Source: an uncultured Collinsella sp.
GTDB taxonomy: Bacteria; Actinomycetota; Coriobacteriia; Coriobacteriales; Coriobacteriaceae
Length of the DNA stretch: 28,721 bases
Direction of reading: 5' to 3'
Assembly (NCBI GenBank): GCA_937923795.1
Contig: CALDWI010000034.1
Coordinates: forward strand, 1-28,721
In this document: positions 1 through 6,887 of the stretch, in pieces
Numbering within the stretch: the first letter of the stretch is position 1
How the letters are laid out: every line of letters begins with the position of its first letter
Position numbers and translations under genes: made by a program
Notes under the pieces: generated by a model
Databases searched by the model: none
Seen by the model: the letters and a program-made list of their open reading frames with translations, nothing else
Told to the model about the DNA's origin: nothing

Positions 1-18
1 CGTAGCGGGTGGTTTAAA

Positions 19-39
19 GCTGGCCGCTGCGCGGCCAGC
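19..39. repeat. Short GC hairpin at window edge
   Basis: A perfect 9-bp stem (19-27 with 31-39) encloses a 3-nt loop. It has no clear T-run on either side. It lies beyond the lacC end and may belong to termination there or to a gene outside the window. Confidence 0.4.
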
Positions 40-59
40 AGACTAAAGTCTTGAAACGA

Positions 60-88
60 AAGGGCGCTGACCTTCTGGTCGCGCCCTT
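60..88 (-). terminator. Probable terminator beyond lacC
   Basis: An 8-bp outer stem (60-67 with 81-88) is continued by a 4-bp inner stem (69-72 with 77-80) around a TTCT loop. Read on the minus strand, it is followed by a T-rich stretch (51-59), which fits the end of the lac transcript. It could instead serve a plus-strand gene outside the window. Confidence 0.5.
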
Positions 89-121
89 GAAGTTGAACGT
101 CAGATTGTCCAAATGCGGCCC

Positions 122-164
122 GCGCAGCGTCGGCAGGTTACGGCGTTTGGTAAAACGCCGTAAC
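122..164. repeat. Hairpin element, copy 1 (3' of lacC)
   Basis: The 11-mer GCGCAGCGTCG (122-132) is followed by a 12-bp stem (137-148 with 153-164) closed by a GGTA loop. The same 11-mer plus stem with the same loop recurs at 2286-2328, just 3' of lacB. There is no T-run, so it looks more like an RNA 3'-end or REP-type element than a simple terminator. Confidence 0.5.
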
Positions 165-178
165 TCGACGCCGTAACC

Positions 179-1114
179 CTAAAGCTCCGTTACTTCAACG
201 TTGTTGTAGATCTCGTCCCAGCGGTCCATGACCAGGTGGCCGGTCTTGGGATCCATGGCGTTGAGCTTGCCGCAGGTATTGGCGGTCTTGAGCACCGTGA
301 CGTCGTCGGCACCAGCCGCAATGGCATGCGCAAAGCCGGCGATGGTCGAGTCACCGGAACCCGTTGCGTTCACAGCCGCAATCGCGGGCGTCTTGGCGCG
401 GAACGCGCGGCCCTCATGGAAGCCCACCGAACCGGCAGCGCCCATCGAAACGACAACCCAGGGAATACCGGCAAAGCGGTCATCGGCGGCAAGCGCCTCG
501 CGCAGGGCATCGACATCATCGGTCGTAAAGGACGTACCCAGCAGGCCGTTAATCTCGGTCAGGTTGGGCTTTACGAGCTCAGGCTTAGCGTCGGACTCCA
601 GCGCGGCCTCCAGCGATGCACCCGAGGTGTCGAGCAGCACCTTGGCGCCCGCCTCTTCGGCGATCTTAACGAGCTCGGCATAATAGCCGGCATCGACGCC
701 GCGCGGCAGCGAGCCCGAAAGCGTCACAACGTCCGCCTTCGCTGCAAGCTCGGCGAACTTGGCCGTAAAGGCCTCGAGCTCGGCCGGGGCGATCTGCGGG
801 CCGCTCTCCAGCAGCTCGGTCTGATTACCCTCGTGCAGAATATTCAGGCAAATGCGCGTCTCACCGGCGATGGGCACAAAGTCGTTCTTGACGCCGTCGG
901 CATCCATAAGCTCGGCCATATAGGCACCCATGTGGCCGCCGAGCAGACCGGTCGCGAGCACGTCGTCGCCCAACTGCAGCAGCACGCGGCTCACGTTGAG
1001 GCCCTTGCCGCCAGCGGTCTTTTCGGGCGTAACACGGTTAACATCGTCGATGATCAGCTTGTCGAGCTGATAGCGCGTATCAATCGACGGGTTCATGGTA
1101 ACGGTCAGAATCAT
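179..1114 (-). CDS. lacC: Tagatose-6-phosphate kinase
   Basis: PfkB/ribokinase-fold sugar kinase of 311 residues. It phosphorylates tagatose-6-phosphate to tagatose-1,6-bisphosphate with ATP in the cytoplasm, the second step of the tagatose pathway. The N-terminus MILTVTMNPSID and the GGKGLN motif (residues 35-40) are typical of the LacC/FruK branch. The C-terminal GSGDS motif places the catalytic Asp near residue 255. The start at 1114 has a GGAG ribosome site 7 nt upstream; the reading frame continues 14 codons further but without such a site. It is last in the order lacA-lacB-lacX-lacC, 53 bp after lacX. FruK-type 1-phosphofructokinase is the main alternative; the neighbours make LacC far more likely. 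Confidence 0.88.
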   Translation of the reverse strand: MILTVTMNPSIDTRYQLDKLIIDDVNRVTPEKTAGGKGLNVSRVLLQLGDDVLATGLLGGHMGAYMAELMDADGVKNDFVPIAGETRICLNILHEGNQTELLESGPQIAPAELEAFTAKFAELAAKADVVTLSGSLPRGVDAGYYAELVKIAEEAGAKVLLDTSGASLEAALESDAKPELVKPNLTEINGLLGTSFTTDDVDALREALAADDRFAGIPWVVVSMGAAGSVGFHEGRAFRAKTPAIAAVNATGSGDSTIAGFAHAIAAGADDVTVLKTANTCGKLNAMDPKTGHLVMDRWDEIYNNVEVTEL

Positions 1115-1167
1115 GTTGAACTCCTGTTCCGGGGCGGCATAACCCGCCCCAAACATACGATAACTCG

Positions 1168-2049
1168 TTAAAGGATCTCAATCTCAAAGCCGCGAGTGAC
1201 GGTCTCTCCCGGCTTGGCCACCAGGCAGCCACGCTTGTGCTCCAGAATATCGTCCTCGTCGGAGCAGGTGGACAGGCCGCCCCACGGTTCAACAGCCACA
1301 AAGTCGCCCTCGGGCTTGCTCCACACAATCAGGTACGGCATATCGGGGAACGTCAGGCGCACGCCCTTGTCCTCAGTTTTCTTGGTCAGCGTAACCACGC
1401 GGCTCTCAAGCACGTCAAAGATGGTCTCCGCGAAGTCGAAGAGTTCGTGGGTAAGCGGCAAGTCGTGGCCGACCATCGGGTTCTTGCTGCGATGCTCAAC
1501 ATCAATCAGGCCCGTCGAGGGAACGGCAGTACACAGCTCGTCGGCCTCGCGCTGCTCAAAACGGAGCTCATAGTCGTCATAGGACTCACCCTCGTCGAGC
1601 GGGCACTTAAAGCCGGGGTGACCGCCCACAAAGAATGGCATGTCCTCGGTGCCCTCATTGGTCACCTCGTAGGACACGTTCACCTTTTCCGAATCGATCG
1701 TGTAACGAGCAACGATCTTAAACGGATACGGGTACTGCTCGAGCAACTCGGCATGGTCGGCAGAGCCTAGGCTCAGCGCAACCATGTTGTCGCTCTGTTC
1801 CTCGAGCTTCCACTCCTGCTTGCGCGCAAAACCGTGGCGGGCGAGCTTTACCTCGCGGCCGCCCATGGTCATTGCGTGACCGTCACGAAGGCCGCCGCAG
1901 ATCGGGAAGCAAATGGGTGCCTGGCCCGACCAGACCGCCGGGTCGCCCTGCCACAGGTACTCGCGACCGTTGGCTTTAATCGAAGTGAACGATCCGCCAG
2001 CCGTGCTCAGTGCCACACGAATAGAACCGTTATCAAGAACAAACTCCAT
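1168..2049 (-). CDS. lacX: LacX-like aldose 1-epimerase family protein
   Basis: A 293-residue galactose-mutarotase-fold protein of the LacX branch (COG2017 type), close to the usual LacX length. The visible signature includes PICFPICGGLRDG (45-57), HGFAR (72-76) and GGHPGF (142-147), whose His144 is the likely catalytic base. A VEPWGG segment follows near residue 270. LacX proteins sit in lac operons of Firmicutes and are presumed to interconvert anomers of a galactose-containing sugar or sugar phosphate; the exact substrate is not established. The start at 2049 has GGGAAGG about 7 nt upstream, and an in-frame Met 11 codons earlier lacks support. The gene lies between lacB and lacC on the same strand. 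The 283-bp gap to lacB includes a hairpin, so a separate promoter is possible. Confidence 0.8.
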   Translation of the reverse strand: MEFVLDNGSIRVALSTAGGSFTSIKANGREYLWQGDPAVWSGQAPICFPICGGLRDGHAMTMGGREVKLARHGFARKQEWKLEEQSDNMVALSLGSADHAELLEQYPYPFKIVARYTIDSEKVNVSYEVTNEGTEDMPFFVGGHPGFKCPLDEGESYDDYELRFEQREADELCTAVPSTGLIDVEHRSKNPMVGHDLPLTHELFDFAETIFDVLESRVVTLTKKTEDKGVRLTFPDMPYLIVWSKPEGDFVAVEPWGGLSTCSDEDDILEHKRGCLVAKPGETVTRGFEIEIL

Positions 2050-2285
2050 AGGAGCCTTCCCTTTCTTACGACAGCCCGCCAAGTCAATAGGGCTGATAGA
2101 AAACCGGCCCGCGCCCCCTCACAGAAACGCGAGCCGTCAATTGAAAAGCTGCAGAATACCGGGTCCCGCCAAAACGAAGCCCACAAGCTCAGCAAGCAAA
2201 CGTGTTATCGGAGCAACTTGCCGTACCAGAACGCTTCGCAACAACAGTGGTAACCCCACAGGCACCCTCAACGTCAGCGAGCGTC

Positions 2286-2328
2286 GCGCAGCGTCGACCC
2301 GTTACGCGGTTTGGTAAAACCGCGCAAC
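2286..2328. repeat. Hairpin element, copy 2 (3' of lacB)
   Basis: Second copy of the element at 122-164: GCGCAGCGTCG (2286-2296), then a 12-bp stem (2301-2312 with 2317-2328) with one G-T pair and the identical GGTA loop. The stem bases differ (GCGG here, GGCG in copy 1) while pairing is kept, which argues that the hairpin itself is maintained. It sits 4 bp from the lacB stop codon. Confidence 0.55.
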
Positions 2329-2332
2329 CTCC

Positions 2333-2857
2333 TTAGTCGTGATACTCGCCGCGGTCCCACTTCTCCAGGAACTCGTCAAAGAAGTGCGGGTCAGCCTGAG
2401 CCTCGACGTCGGCCTTATTGCAGGCATCGATCTTGGCGATCAGGGCATCGTGCTCGGGAGTCTTCTCGTAGGGCTCCTCAAGGAAGGCAAGCATGATATC
2501 GGCCATCAGGAACTCGCCGGTGATCTTGCCGCCAAAGCCCACGATGTTGGCGTTGAGCTCGCGACGGGCATACAGGGCAGAGGTCATGTCGCGGACCAGG
2601 GCGCAGCGGGCGCCGGGAACCTTGTTGACGGCGTTGGTGATGCCGATGCCGGTGCCGCACAGGGCCACGCCAAAGTCGGCCTTGCCGCTGGCAACGGCCT
2701 CGCCCACGGCCTTACCGTAGATGGGATAGTGCGTACGGGTGTGGCTGTAGGTGCCGCAGTCGAGCACCTTGTAGCCAGCCTGCTCCAAGCGGTCGGCCAG
2801 ATAGATCTTCTCGTCCGTAACGATATGGTCGCAACCGATTGCGATGGTCTTCTTCAT
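2333..2857 (-). CDS. lacB: Galactose-6-phosphate isomerase subunit LacB
   Basis: A 174-residue RpiB/LacAB-fold protein, within a few residues of known LacB. With LacA it isomerises galactose-6-phosphate to tagatose-6-phosphate. It starts MKKTIAIGCDH and carries the CGTGIG motif at 67-72, where Cys67 corresponds to the RpiB active-site cysteine. The HYPIYG and YARRELNANIVGFGG segments are also typical of LacB. The start at 2857 has AAAGGA about 8 nt upstream. It is 63 bp after lacA, so co-transcription is likely. RpiB is the main alternative, but the adjacent LacA partner and pathway context support LacB. Confidence 0.92.
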   Translation of the reverse strand: MKKTIAIGCDHIVTDEKIYLADRLEQAGYKVLDCGTYSHTRTHYPIYGKAVGEAVASGKADFGVALCGTGIGITNAVNKVPGARCALVRDMTSALYARRELNANIVGFGGKITGEFLMADIMLAFLEEPYEKTPEHDALIAKIDACNKADVEAQADPHFFDEFLEKWDRGEYHD

Positions 2858-2920
2858 CAGAACGTCCTTTCGTCTGAATTCACAAGTTGAGGTAGAAGTT
2901 CGAGTTCTCGGTGGCTCTCG

Positions 2921-3349
2921 TTAGGCCATCTTGTTGAGCATGTCGACACGGATCTGGTGACGGCCGCCGGCGTACTGTGCACGCAGGAACTCGCGGGCGA
3001 TCTTCTTGGCGACCTCGGTGCCCACAACGCCCGGGCCCATGGTGACCATGCGCGAGCCGTTGTGCTCGCGGGTCATGTAGGCGGAACGCTCGTCGGAAAT
3101 GTTGGCAACGACCATGCCCTTGATCTTGACGGCGGCCATATAGGAGCCGACGCCGTACTTATCGAATGCGAAGCCCTGGGAATCCTTGTGCTCCAGCAGG
3201 TCCTTGGCAACGGCGGTCGCGGAATCGACAAAGTCCGCGGCAGGGGTCTCGGAATAGTCGACGACCTCGTGACCGTCGGCGATGAGCATCTCCTTGATGG
3301 ACTCCTTCATCGACATACCGTCGGCATCGGAAGCGATTACAACCCTCAT
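2921..3349 (-). CDS. lacA: Galactose-6-phosphate isomerase subunit LacA
   Basis: A 142-residue RpiB-fold subunit, the usual LacA length. It pairs with LacB in the heteromeric isomerase that makes tagatose-6-phosphate. The N-terminus MRVVIASDADG matches the family, and DKYGVGSYMAA (about 64-74) stands where LacB has its CGTGIG motif. LacA lacks that cysteine, as expected for this subunit. The ribosome site is strong (AAGGAGGA, 6 nt before the ATG). It is the first gene of the minus-strand lac operon. Its upstream region holds a candidate DeoR-type site and a 30-bp direct-repeat site, listed separately. Confidence 0.92.
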   Translation of the reverse strand: MRVVIASDADGMSMKESIKEMLIADGHEVVDYSETPAADFVDSATAVAKDLLEHKDSQGFAFDKYGVGSYMAAVKIKGMVVANISDERSAYMTREHNGSRMVTMGPGVVGTEVAKKIAREFLRAQYAGGRHQIRVDMLNKMA

Positions 3350-3441
3350 GACATCCTCCTTGAGAGATACGCAGGTGCGTAGTTTCTGTTTGGAAGTGTT
3401 GAATCGCGTTCAGGTCCGGGCATCTGAATGTGCGGTTCTTC

Positions 3442-3486
3442 ACTGTTCATGTTTATTTGAACACATTCGAACAGTAACTGCAACAA
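3442..3486 (-). promoter_or_regulatory. lacA promoter with putative LacR (DeoR) site
   Basis: On the minus strand the segment GTTACTGTTCGAATG lies between a possible -35 (TTGCAG) and a weak -10 (TCAAAT) 17 bp apart. Nearly the same 15-mer, with one change, lies in front of the deoR gene at 27295-27309, and a looser copy lies before lacF at 5394-5410. A 7-bp inverted copy (ACTGTTC 3442-3448, GAACAGT 3469-3475) flanks it. Assignment to the DeoR regulator is inferred from shared sequence only. Confidence 0.5.
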
Positions 3487-3520
3487 CTATTTGTTTATCT
3501 TTGTTCTTTTTTGAACAAAT

Positions 3521-3550
3521 ACCGTTCACAGATGATTGCTGACCGTTTGG
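3521..3550 (+). promoter_or_regulatory. 21-bp-period direct-repeat site upstream of lacA
   Basis: ACCGTTCAC (3521-3529) and ACCGTTTGG (3542-3550) start exactly 21 bp apart. The same arrangement recurs at 5436-5465, 6622-6651, 11603-11632 and 16708-16737. Two 9-mers with a 12-bp spacer match the form of LytTR-type response-regulator sites; an AraC-type activator is another possibility. The orientation is opposite to that at lacF relative to the gene. Confidence 0.5.
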
Positions 3551-3589
3551 ACCGGGCGCGGACATAGCGACCATGTGTTCAACAAGCAA

Positions 3590-3622
3590 AAGGGCGGCCG
3601 AGAACTCGTCTCGGCCGCCCTT
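3590..3622 (-). terminator. Terminator of the membrane-protein gene
   Basis: A perfect 14-bp GC-rich stem (3590-3603 with 3609-3622) with a 5-nt loop. On the minus strand it is followed by TTTTGCTTGTTG. It lies 34 bp past the stop of the 3657-4688 gene and shields the lacA promoter from read-through. Confidence 0.8.
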
Positions 3623-3656
3623 CTCACGGTTGATCTTCCAAGGATCGCTTTGCCGC

Positions 3657-4688
3657 CTACTCAGACTGCCCGCTCTTCTTGGCATGTCTGGACGGAGCGC
3701 TCAAGAAACGACCCGTCAGATAGTTCGCGGGACCGGAGATATCGATCCCCAGTAGCACGTGTCCTAGCCATAGGAACGCCACGAGCACCAGTAGAGGAAT
3801 CACACACGAGGTCACGATCATCACAATGACGCCTTCGATGAGGTCGGTCACCTGCTGCACGATCTCGTCGGTCATCTGCTTGGCACCACTGGTTACCGAC
3901 GTAACAAGGCTCGATGCCCCATCGGTCAACTGCTCGAGCACGTTTTTGGACTCCGTGGCCTCAGATTTTTTCTTGTTCGATTTTGAACTGGTCTCGGCTG
4001 ACTTGTCCTTGGTATCGGTCTTTTCCGCAGCGTCCGCTGCTTTTTGCTCAGCCTGCTCAATACTTACGCGATACGTTTCATCGACCTTCTGCGACACCCA
4101 TACGCTCGCGGGCACAAGCGCCATGCCGATCACAGCAACCACCAGCACGCGTGTCGCCACACGGCGCAGGACAGCGCTCGTGCTCCAGCGCCCGTGAATG
4201 CCGAGCGACACCGCAAAGAGCACCAACGCAAACGGGATTAAGATGCCCAAGCCAACCGACCACAAAATTGTGAGCAGATATTTCTCTAGGTATAGCACGG
4301 CAAGCACGATACCAAGGTTGCCTGAAAGCTGCGCGAGCTGCTCGGCAACCGGCGTTCCCGTATCACCCGGCAGCGCGGTAATGCCCGCAGACAGCGCCAC
4401 GCACGAGGTCGTGAGCGCCAAAACATTGCCCTTCTTTTGATCGATGACCTCGATGGTGGAGTCCCAAGTTTTGGTATCGGCGAAATGCGGACGAGCTACA
4501 AAGCCCGACAGCAACGCCAGCACCACGAGTGCAACGATGATACCGATCTGCAGCTTTTTGTTTGCGCACACGACATCGGACAGGCTGGGCTGCAGCTCGG
4601 TTACCGTCGTGTGCTCGGTTATCTGGACAGAACGCCCATGAGCCATCTCGTGCGCGTCTCTTTTTTGTATTGACCCGTTATCCGGCAT
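3657..4688 (-). CDS. Membrane protein of unknown function
   Basis: A 343-residue protein I do not recognise. A hydrophilic N-terminus (1-45) is followed by a clear membrane segment near 46-67. Two segments lie around 125-170, with another near 180-203 and a long one near 285-315. Between the last two lies a very polar, Lys/Glu/Ser-rich stretch (about 222-260, including SKSNKKKSEATES) that may be a linker or coiled coil. There is no signal peptidase site and no catalytic motif that I can see. The start at 4688 has GAGGAGGT 7 nt upstream. It stands alone between the lacA operon and lacF, with its own terminator. Nothing ties it to lactose use except position. Confidence 0.75.
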   Translation of the reverse strand: MPDNGSIQKRDAHEMAHGRSVQITEHTTVTELQPSLSDVVCANKKLQIGIIVALVVLALLSGFVARPHFADTKTWDSTIEVIDQKKGNVLALTTSCVALSAGITALPGDTGTPVAEQLAQLSGNLGIVLAVLYLEKYLLTILWSVGLGILIPFALVLFAVSLGIHGRWSTSAVLRRVATRVLVVAVIGMALVPASVWVSQKVDETYRVSIEQAEQKAADAAEKTDTKDKSAETSSKSNKKKSEATESKNVLEQLTDGASSLVTSVTSGAKQMTDEIVQQVTDLIEGVIVMIVTSCVIPLLVLVAFLWLGHVLLGIDISGPANYLTGRFLSAPSRHAKKSGQSE

Positions 4689-4781
4689 TTGGATACCTCC
4701 TCAGCCCGGCGTTTAATGCGAAAGGAAGTATACCCACCGAGCAAAAATCGAACGGGAGGACGAACGGAGCGCACCAAGACT

Positions 4782-4822
4782 GTCCCCAATGACTAGTCGT
4801 TTAAGAACGTCCCCAATGACTA
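4782..4822. repeat. Direct repeat GTCCCCAATGACTA x2
   Basis: Identical 14-mers at 4782-4795 and 4809-4822 (period 27 bp) are separated by TCGTTTAAGAAC-type sequence. From memory, GGGGAC-containing repeats of this form occur in REP elements mobilised by IS200-like RAYT transposases; no such transposase is in the window. This is a non-coding part of the gap between lacF and the membrane-protein gene. Confidence 0.5.
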
Positions 4823-4833
4823 TCACGGGATGA

Positions 4834-4898
4834 GTTGCGGTGGAATAGGGATTGTTTTGCGCCCGCCGGCCCCTATTCAGTCCTTATTTCACCGCAAC
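4834..4898. repeat. Imperfect inverted repeat
   Basis: Arms 4834-4854 and 4878-4898 (21 nt each) are complementary except for four positions, with outer ends GTTGCGGTG and CACCGCAAC. The 23-nt centre is GC-rich. It has no T-run and no ORF. Together with the adjacent direct repeats it looks like a palindromic repeat element rather than a terminator. Confidence 0.5.
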
Positions 4899-4913
4899 TT
4901 GGAGGAGGACAGA

Positions 4914-4945
4914 AAAAGCCCTGTCGCGGGTGCGGCAGGGCTTTT
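4914..4945 (-). terminator. lacF terminator
   Basis: A perfect 10-bp stem (4914-4923 with 4936-4945) whose minus-strand 3' side runs into TTTTT. It lies 28 bp beyond the lacF stop codon. Confidence 0.8.
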
Positions 4946-4972
4946 GGAAGGGAACTTGGTTGTGAGGGCTCG

Positions 4973-5311
4973 TTAGGCGAGCTTGGCCTCGAGCTCAGCG
5001 ATGCGCTTGTAGGCATCGATGGTAAAGCGGGCCTGCTTCTCCAGGATCATAGTGGTCATGAGAGTGTCCTGAGCGTGAGCCATGATGAAGGTCATCTCCA
5101 TCTCGCCACCGCCGGCCTCCTGCGAAAGCAGCTTGGTCTGCGTGTCGTGGGCGCCGATAAGTGCATCGCTGGCATCCTTGTGCAGCTGTTCGGCCTTCTC
5201 AAAGTCACCCTCGCGAGCAGCATCGAGCGCTGCAAGCAGATCGGTCTGGGCGTCACCTGCGTATGCGACAATCTCGAATCCAACCATCGAGATTTCTTCT
5301 TTGGTTGCCAT
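4973..5311 (-). CDS. lacF: PTS lactose-type EIIA component
   Basis: A 112-residue EIIA of the lactose/cellobiose family, an all-helical protein that acts as a trimer in the cytoplasm. It takes phosphate from HPr and passes it to the EIIB cysteine. The active-site block IMAHAQDTLMT has His79 as the phosphorylated residue; Gln81 and Asp82 match the conserved partner and metal-binding residues of LacF. The start at 5311 has AAAGGAA about 7 nt upstream. No EIIA domain is fused to any of the four EIICB proteins here, and this is the only separate one, so it probably serves all of them. It is preceded by a 214-bp regulatory region and followed by its own terminator. Confidence 0.92.
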   Translation of the reverse strand: MATKEEISMVGFEIVAYAGDAQTDLLAALDAAREGDFEKAEQLHKDASDALIGAHDTQTKLLSQEAGGGEMEMTFIMAHAQDTLMTTMILEKQARFTIDAYKRIAELEAKLA

Positions 5312-5393
5312 ATTGCGTTCCTTTCACATATGAACCAATGGAGAGCATCGCGTCCGGGCATACGCGCTGCGTTGTGTATGACAGAAACAATAA

Positions 5394-5410
5394 CATTCAA
5401 ACAAAAAAGA
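5394..5410 (-). promoter_or_regulatory. Putative LacR (DeoR) site in lacF promoter
   Basis: The minus strand reads TCTTTTTTGTTTGAATG, sharing GTTTGAATG with the site before the deoR gene and GTTYGAATG with the lacA site. A possible -35 (TTGCGC) and -10 (TGTTAT) flank it at 18 bp. This is the weakest of the three copies. Confidence 0.35.
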
Positions 5411-5435
5411 ACAGCGCAAAACGTAATTTTGAGCT

Positions 5436-5465
5436 ATGAACGGTCACTATTCGCCCGTGAACGGT
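5436..5465 (-). promoter_or_regulatory. 21-bp-period direct-repeat site upstream of lacF
   Basis: On the minus strand ACCGTTCAC (5465-5457) and ACCGTTCAT (5444-5436) start 21 bp apart. The second copy fits all nine positions of the LytTR consensus as I remember it, [TA][AC][CA]GTTN[AG][TG]. The site points toward lacF and lies upstream of its putative -35. Confidence 0.5.
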
Positions 5466-5525
5466 TTTTAAACCAATCTGAACAATATCGAACACAATTA
5501 GCGGCAACCCAAACAGACCCGCGCC

Positions 5526-6530
5526 CTAGCGTACATCGCGCACCGTATCGCCCTCGACGAGCACGCCCGGAAACAGCATGTGCTCCACACCGGGTGCAGC
5601 GCCCTCGGCGCCGGCAATCTTGTCGACCGCCCACATGCCGACGCGTTTGTTGTCAAAGCGCACCGTGGTCAGGCGACGGTCGGGCACGATATCGCCCAAA
5701 CTATCGTCAACACCCACCACGCTTACGTCCCGGGGCACGCGCTTCCCGCGCGACTCGAGCCCACGGATGCAGCCATATGCCATGGCATCGTTGGAAGCAT
5801 AAATGGCCGTACAGGTCGGATCGTCCGCCAGAGCCTGACCGGCAGCATATCCACTCTGCGCTGTCCAGTCGCCGCGCACGAGCTGCGGTGGCTCGATGCC
5901 ATGCGCACGCAATGTCTCGCGCCAGCCTTCCTCGCGCCGCATGCCCGAAAGCGAGCGCTCGGGACACGAGATAAAGTGCACGGTCTTGTGCCCCTGCCCC
6001 AGCAAGTACTCGACCACTTGGCGCGAGCAATCGAACTGGTCGTTATCGACCGTTGAACAGAGCGGGTGCTCCAGCATGGTAACGAGCACCGTCTGCATAC
6101 CGGGCAGCGGCTCAAAGGTGCCAAAGTCCGCCGGCATGCGGTTCATGATCACGACCATACCGTCTACCGGCAGCGCGCTCATGCGTGACGATGCGCTCTC
6201 GAGGGTATACGGATGCCCGTCTACTTTAGTGAGGGTGATGGCATAGCCATGTTTGTCGGCCGCGGCGGCAAAGCCCTCCATACGGTCGAGGTTGCCGGTA
6301 CCGGTAATGTTGAACATGGCGACGCCGACGGTCTTAAACCTGCCACGGCGCAGCGATCGACCGGCAAAATTGGGGCGATACCCCAGCTCGCGCATGGCGG
6401 CACGCACGCGTTCCTTGGTCTCGGGGCGCACGCTGGGCGAATCGTGCACGGTGCGCGAGACCGTCTGCTCCGAGACGCCCGCGAGACGCGCCACATCCTT
6501 AACGGAAACCGATTTTTTAACAGCGGCCAT
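5526..6530 (-). CDS. LacI-family regulator of module 1
   Basis: A 334-residue LacI/GalR repressor. The N-terminal helix-turn-helix (VKDVARLAGVSEQTVSRTV, about 10-28) is followed by the hinge YRPNFAGRSLRRGR (about 51-64). A periplasmic-binding-protein-like sugar domain runs to the end, with the family's YASNDAMAYG and VVGVDDS segments. Such proteins bind a sugar or sugar phosphate and release a CG-centred palindromic operator. It diverges from lacE1, and two 18-bp palindromes lie between them (6689-6706, 6809-6826), so it probably controls itself and the lacE1-lacG1 pair. The ribosome site is weak (AAAGA). The effector is unknown; galactose-6-phosphate or the intact disaccharide phosphate are candidates. 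Confidence 0.85.
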   Translation of the reverse strand: MAAVKKSVSVKDVARLAGVSEQTVSRTVHDSPSVRPETKERVRAAMRELGYRPNFAGRSLRRGRFKTVGVAMFNITGTGNLDRMEGFAAAADKHGYAITLTKVDGHPYTLESASSRMSALPVDGMVVIMNRMPADFGTFEPLPGMQTVLVTMLEHPLCSTVDNDQFDCSRQVVEYLLGQGHKTVHFISCPERSLSGMRREEGWRETLRAHGIEPPQLVRGDWTAQSGYAAGQALADDPTCTAIYASNDAMAYGCIRGLESRGKRVPRDVSVVGVDDSLGDIVPDRRLTTVRFDNKRVGMWAVDKIAGAEGAAPGVEHMLFPGVLVEGDTVRDVR

Positions 6531-6621
6531 AGGTCGATCTTTCTATGTCAACGATGCCATTGGTGGCACCCTGCGCAGTCATTTTTAACGCCTTCAAGTA
6601 TATCCAACGCCTCCCCCACCA

Positions 6622-6651
6622 TACGCTCACCACCCAAAACCTACCGTTCAC
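6622..6651 (+). promoter_or_regulatory. 21-bp-period direct-repeat site, module 1
   Basis: TACGCTCAC (6622-6630) and ACCGTTCAC (6643-6651) start 21 bp apart between the module 1 regulator and lacE1. The first 9-mer is degenerate. It belongs to the five-member set described at 3521-3550. Confidence 0.45.
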
Positions 6652-6688
6652 CGACATTTTTGCTTCCCCGAACGGCTTTTGTCGACCA

Positions 6689-6706
6689 AATGTTAACGTT
6701 GCCATT
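6689..6706. promoter_or_regulatory. LacI-type operator 1a
   Basis: AATGTTAACGTTGCCATT is a near-palindrome centred on CG at 6697/6698, as expected for a LacI/GalR operator. Read on the other strand it is almost the same as operator 1b. A degenerate half-like site (AATGTTTACG) lies at 6736-6745 between the two. Confidence 0.6.
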
Positions 6707-6808
6707 GTGCAAACACAGAGCCACCGGGCGGCTCAAATGTTTACGCGTAAGGAATCGATGGTTCGCAGGCACAGGAACCACCGGTTCGCGTCTTTTTTTG
6801 TGTCGCAA

Positions 6809-6826
6809 AATGGCAACGTCAACATT
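6809..6826. promoter_or_regulatory. LacI-type operator 1b
   Basis: AATGGCAACGTCAACATT is centred on CG at 6817/6818, 120 bp from operator 1a and 62 bp before lacE1. The pairing of two sites at this distance could allow DNA looping; that is inference. Confidence 0.6.
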
Positions 6827-6887
6827 TTGGCAACCGAACGCCAAAAGCTACCATCGTTGCTAACCCACCGACTCTTAGGAGCATTGC

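Noticed and set aside
236..1171. Plus-strand frame opposite lacC
   Set aside because: A shadow of the lacC codon pattern; the minus-strand product has clear PfkB motifs and a ribosome site.
2058..2285. Small genes in the lacB-lacX gap
   Set aside because: Short frames exist on both strands, but none has a ribosome site with a credible start or a recognisable product.
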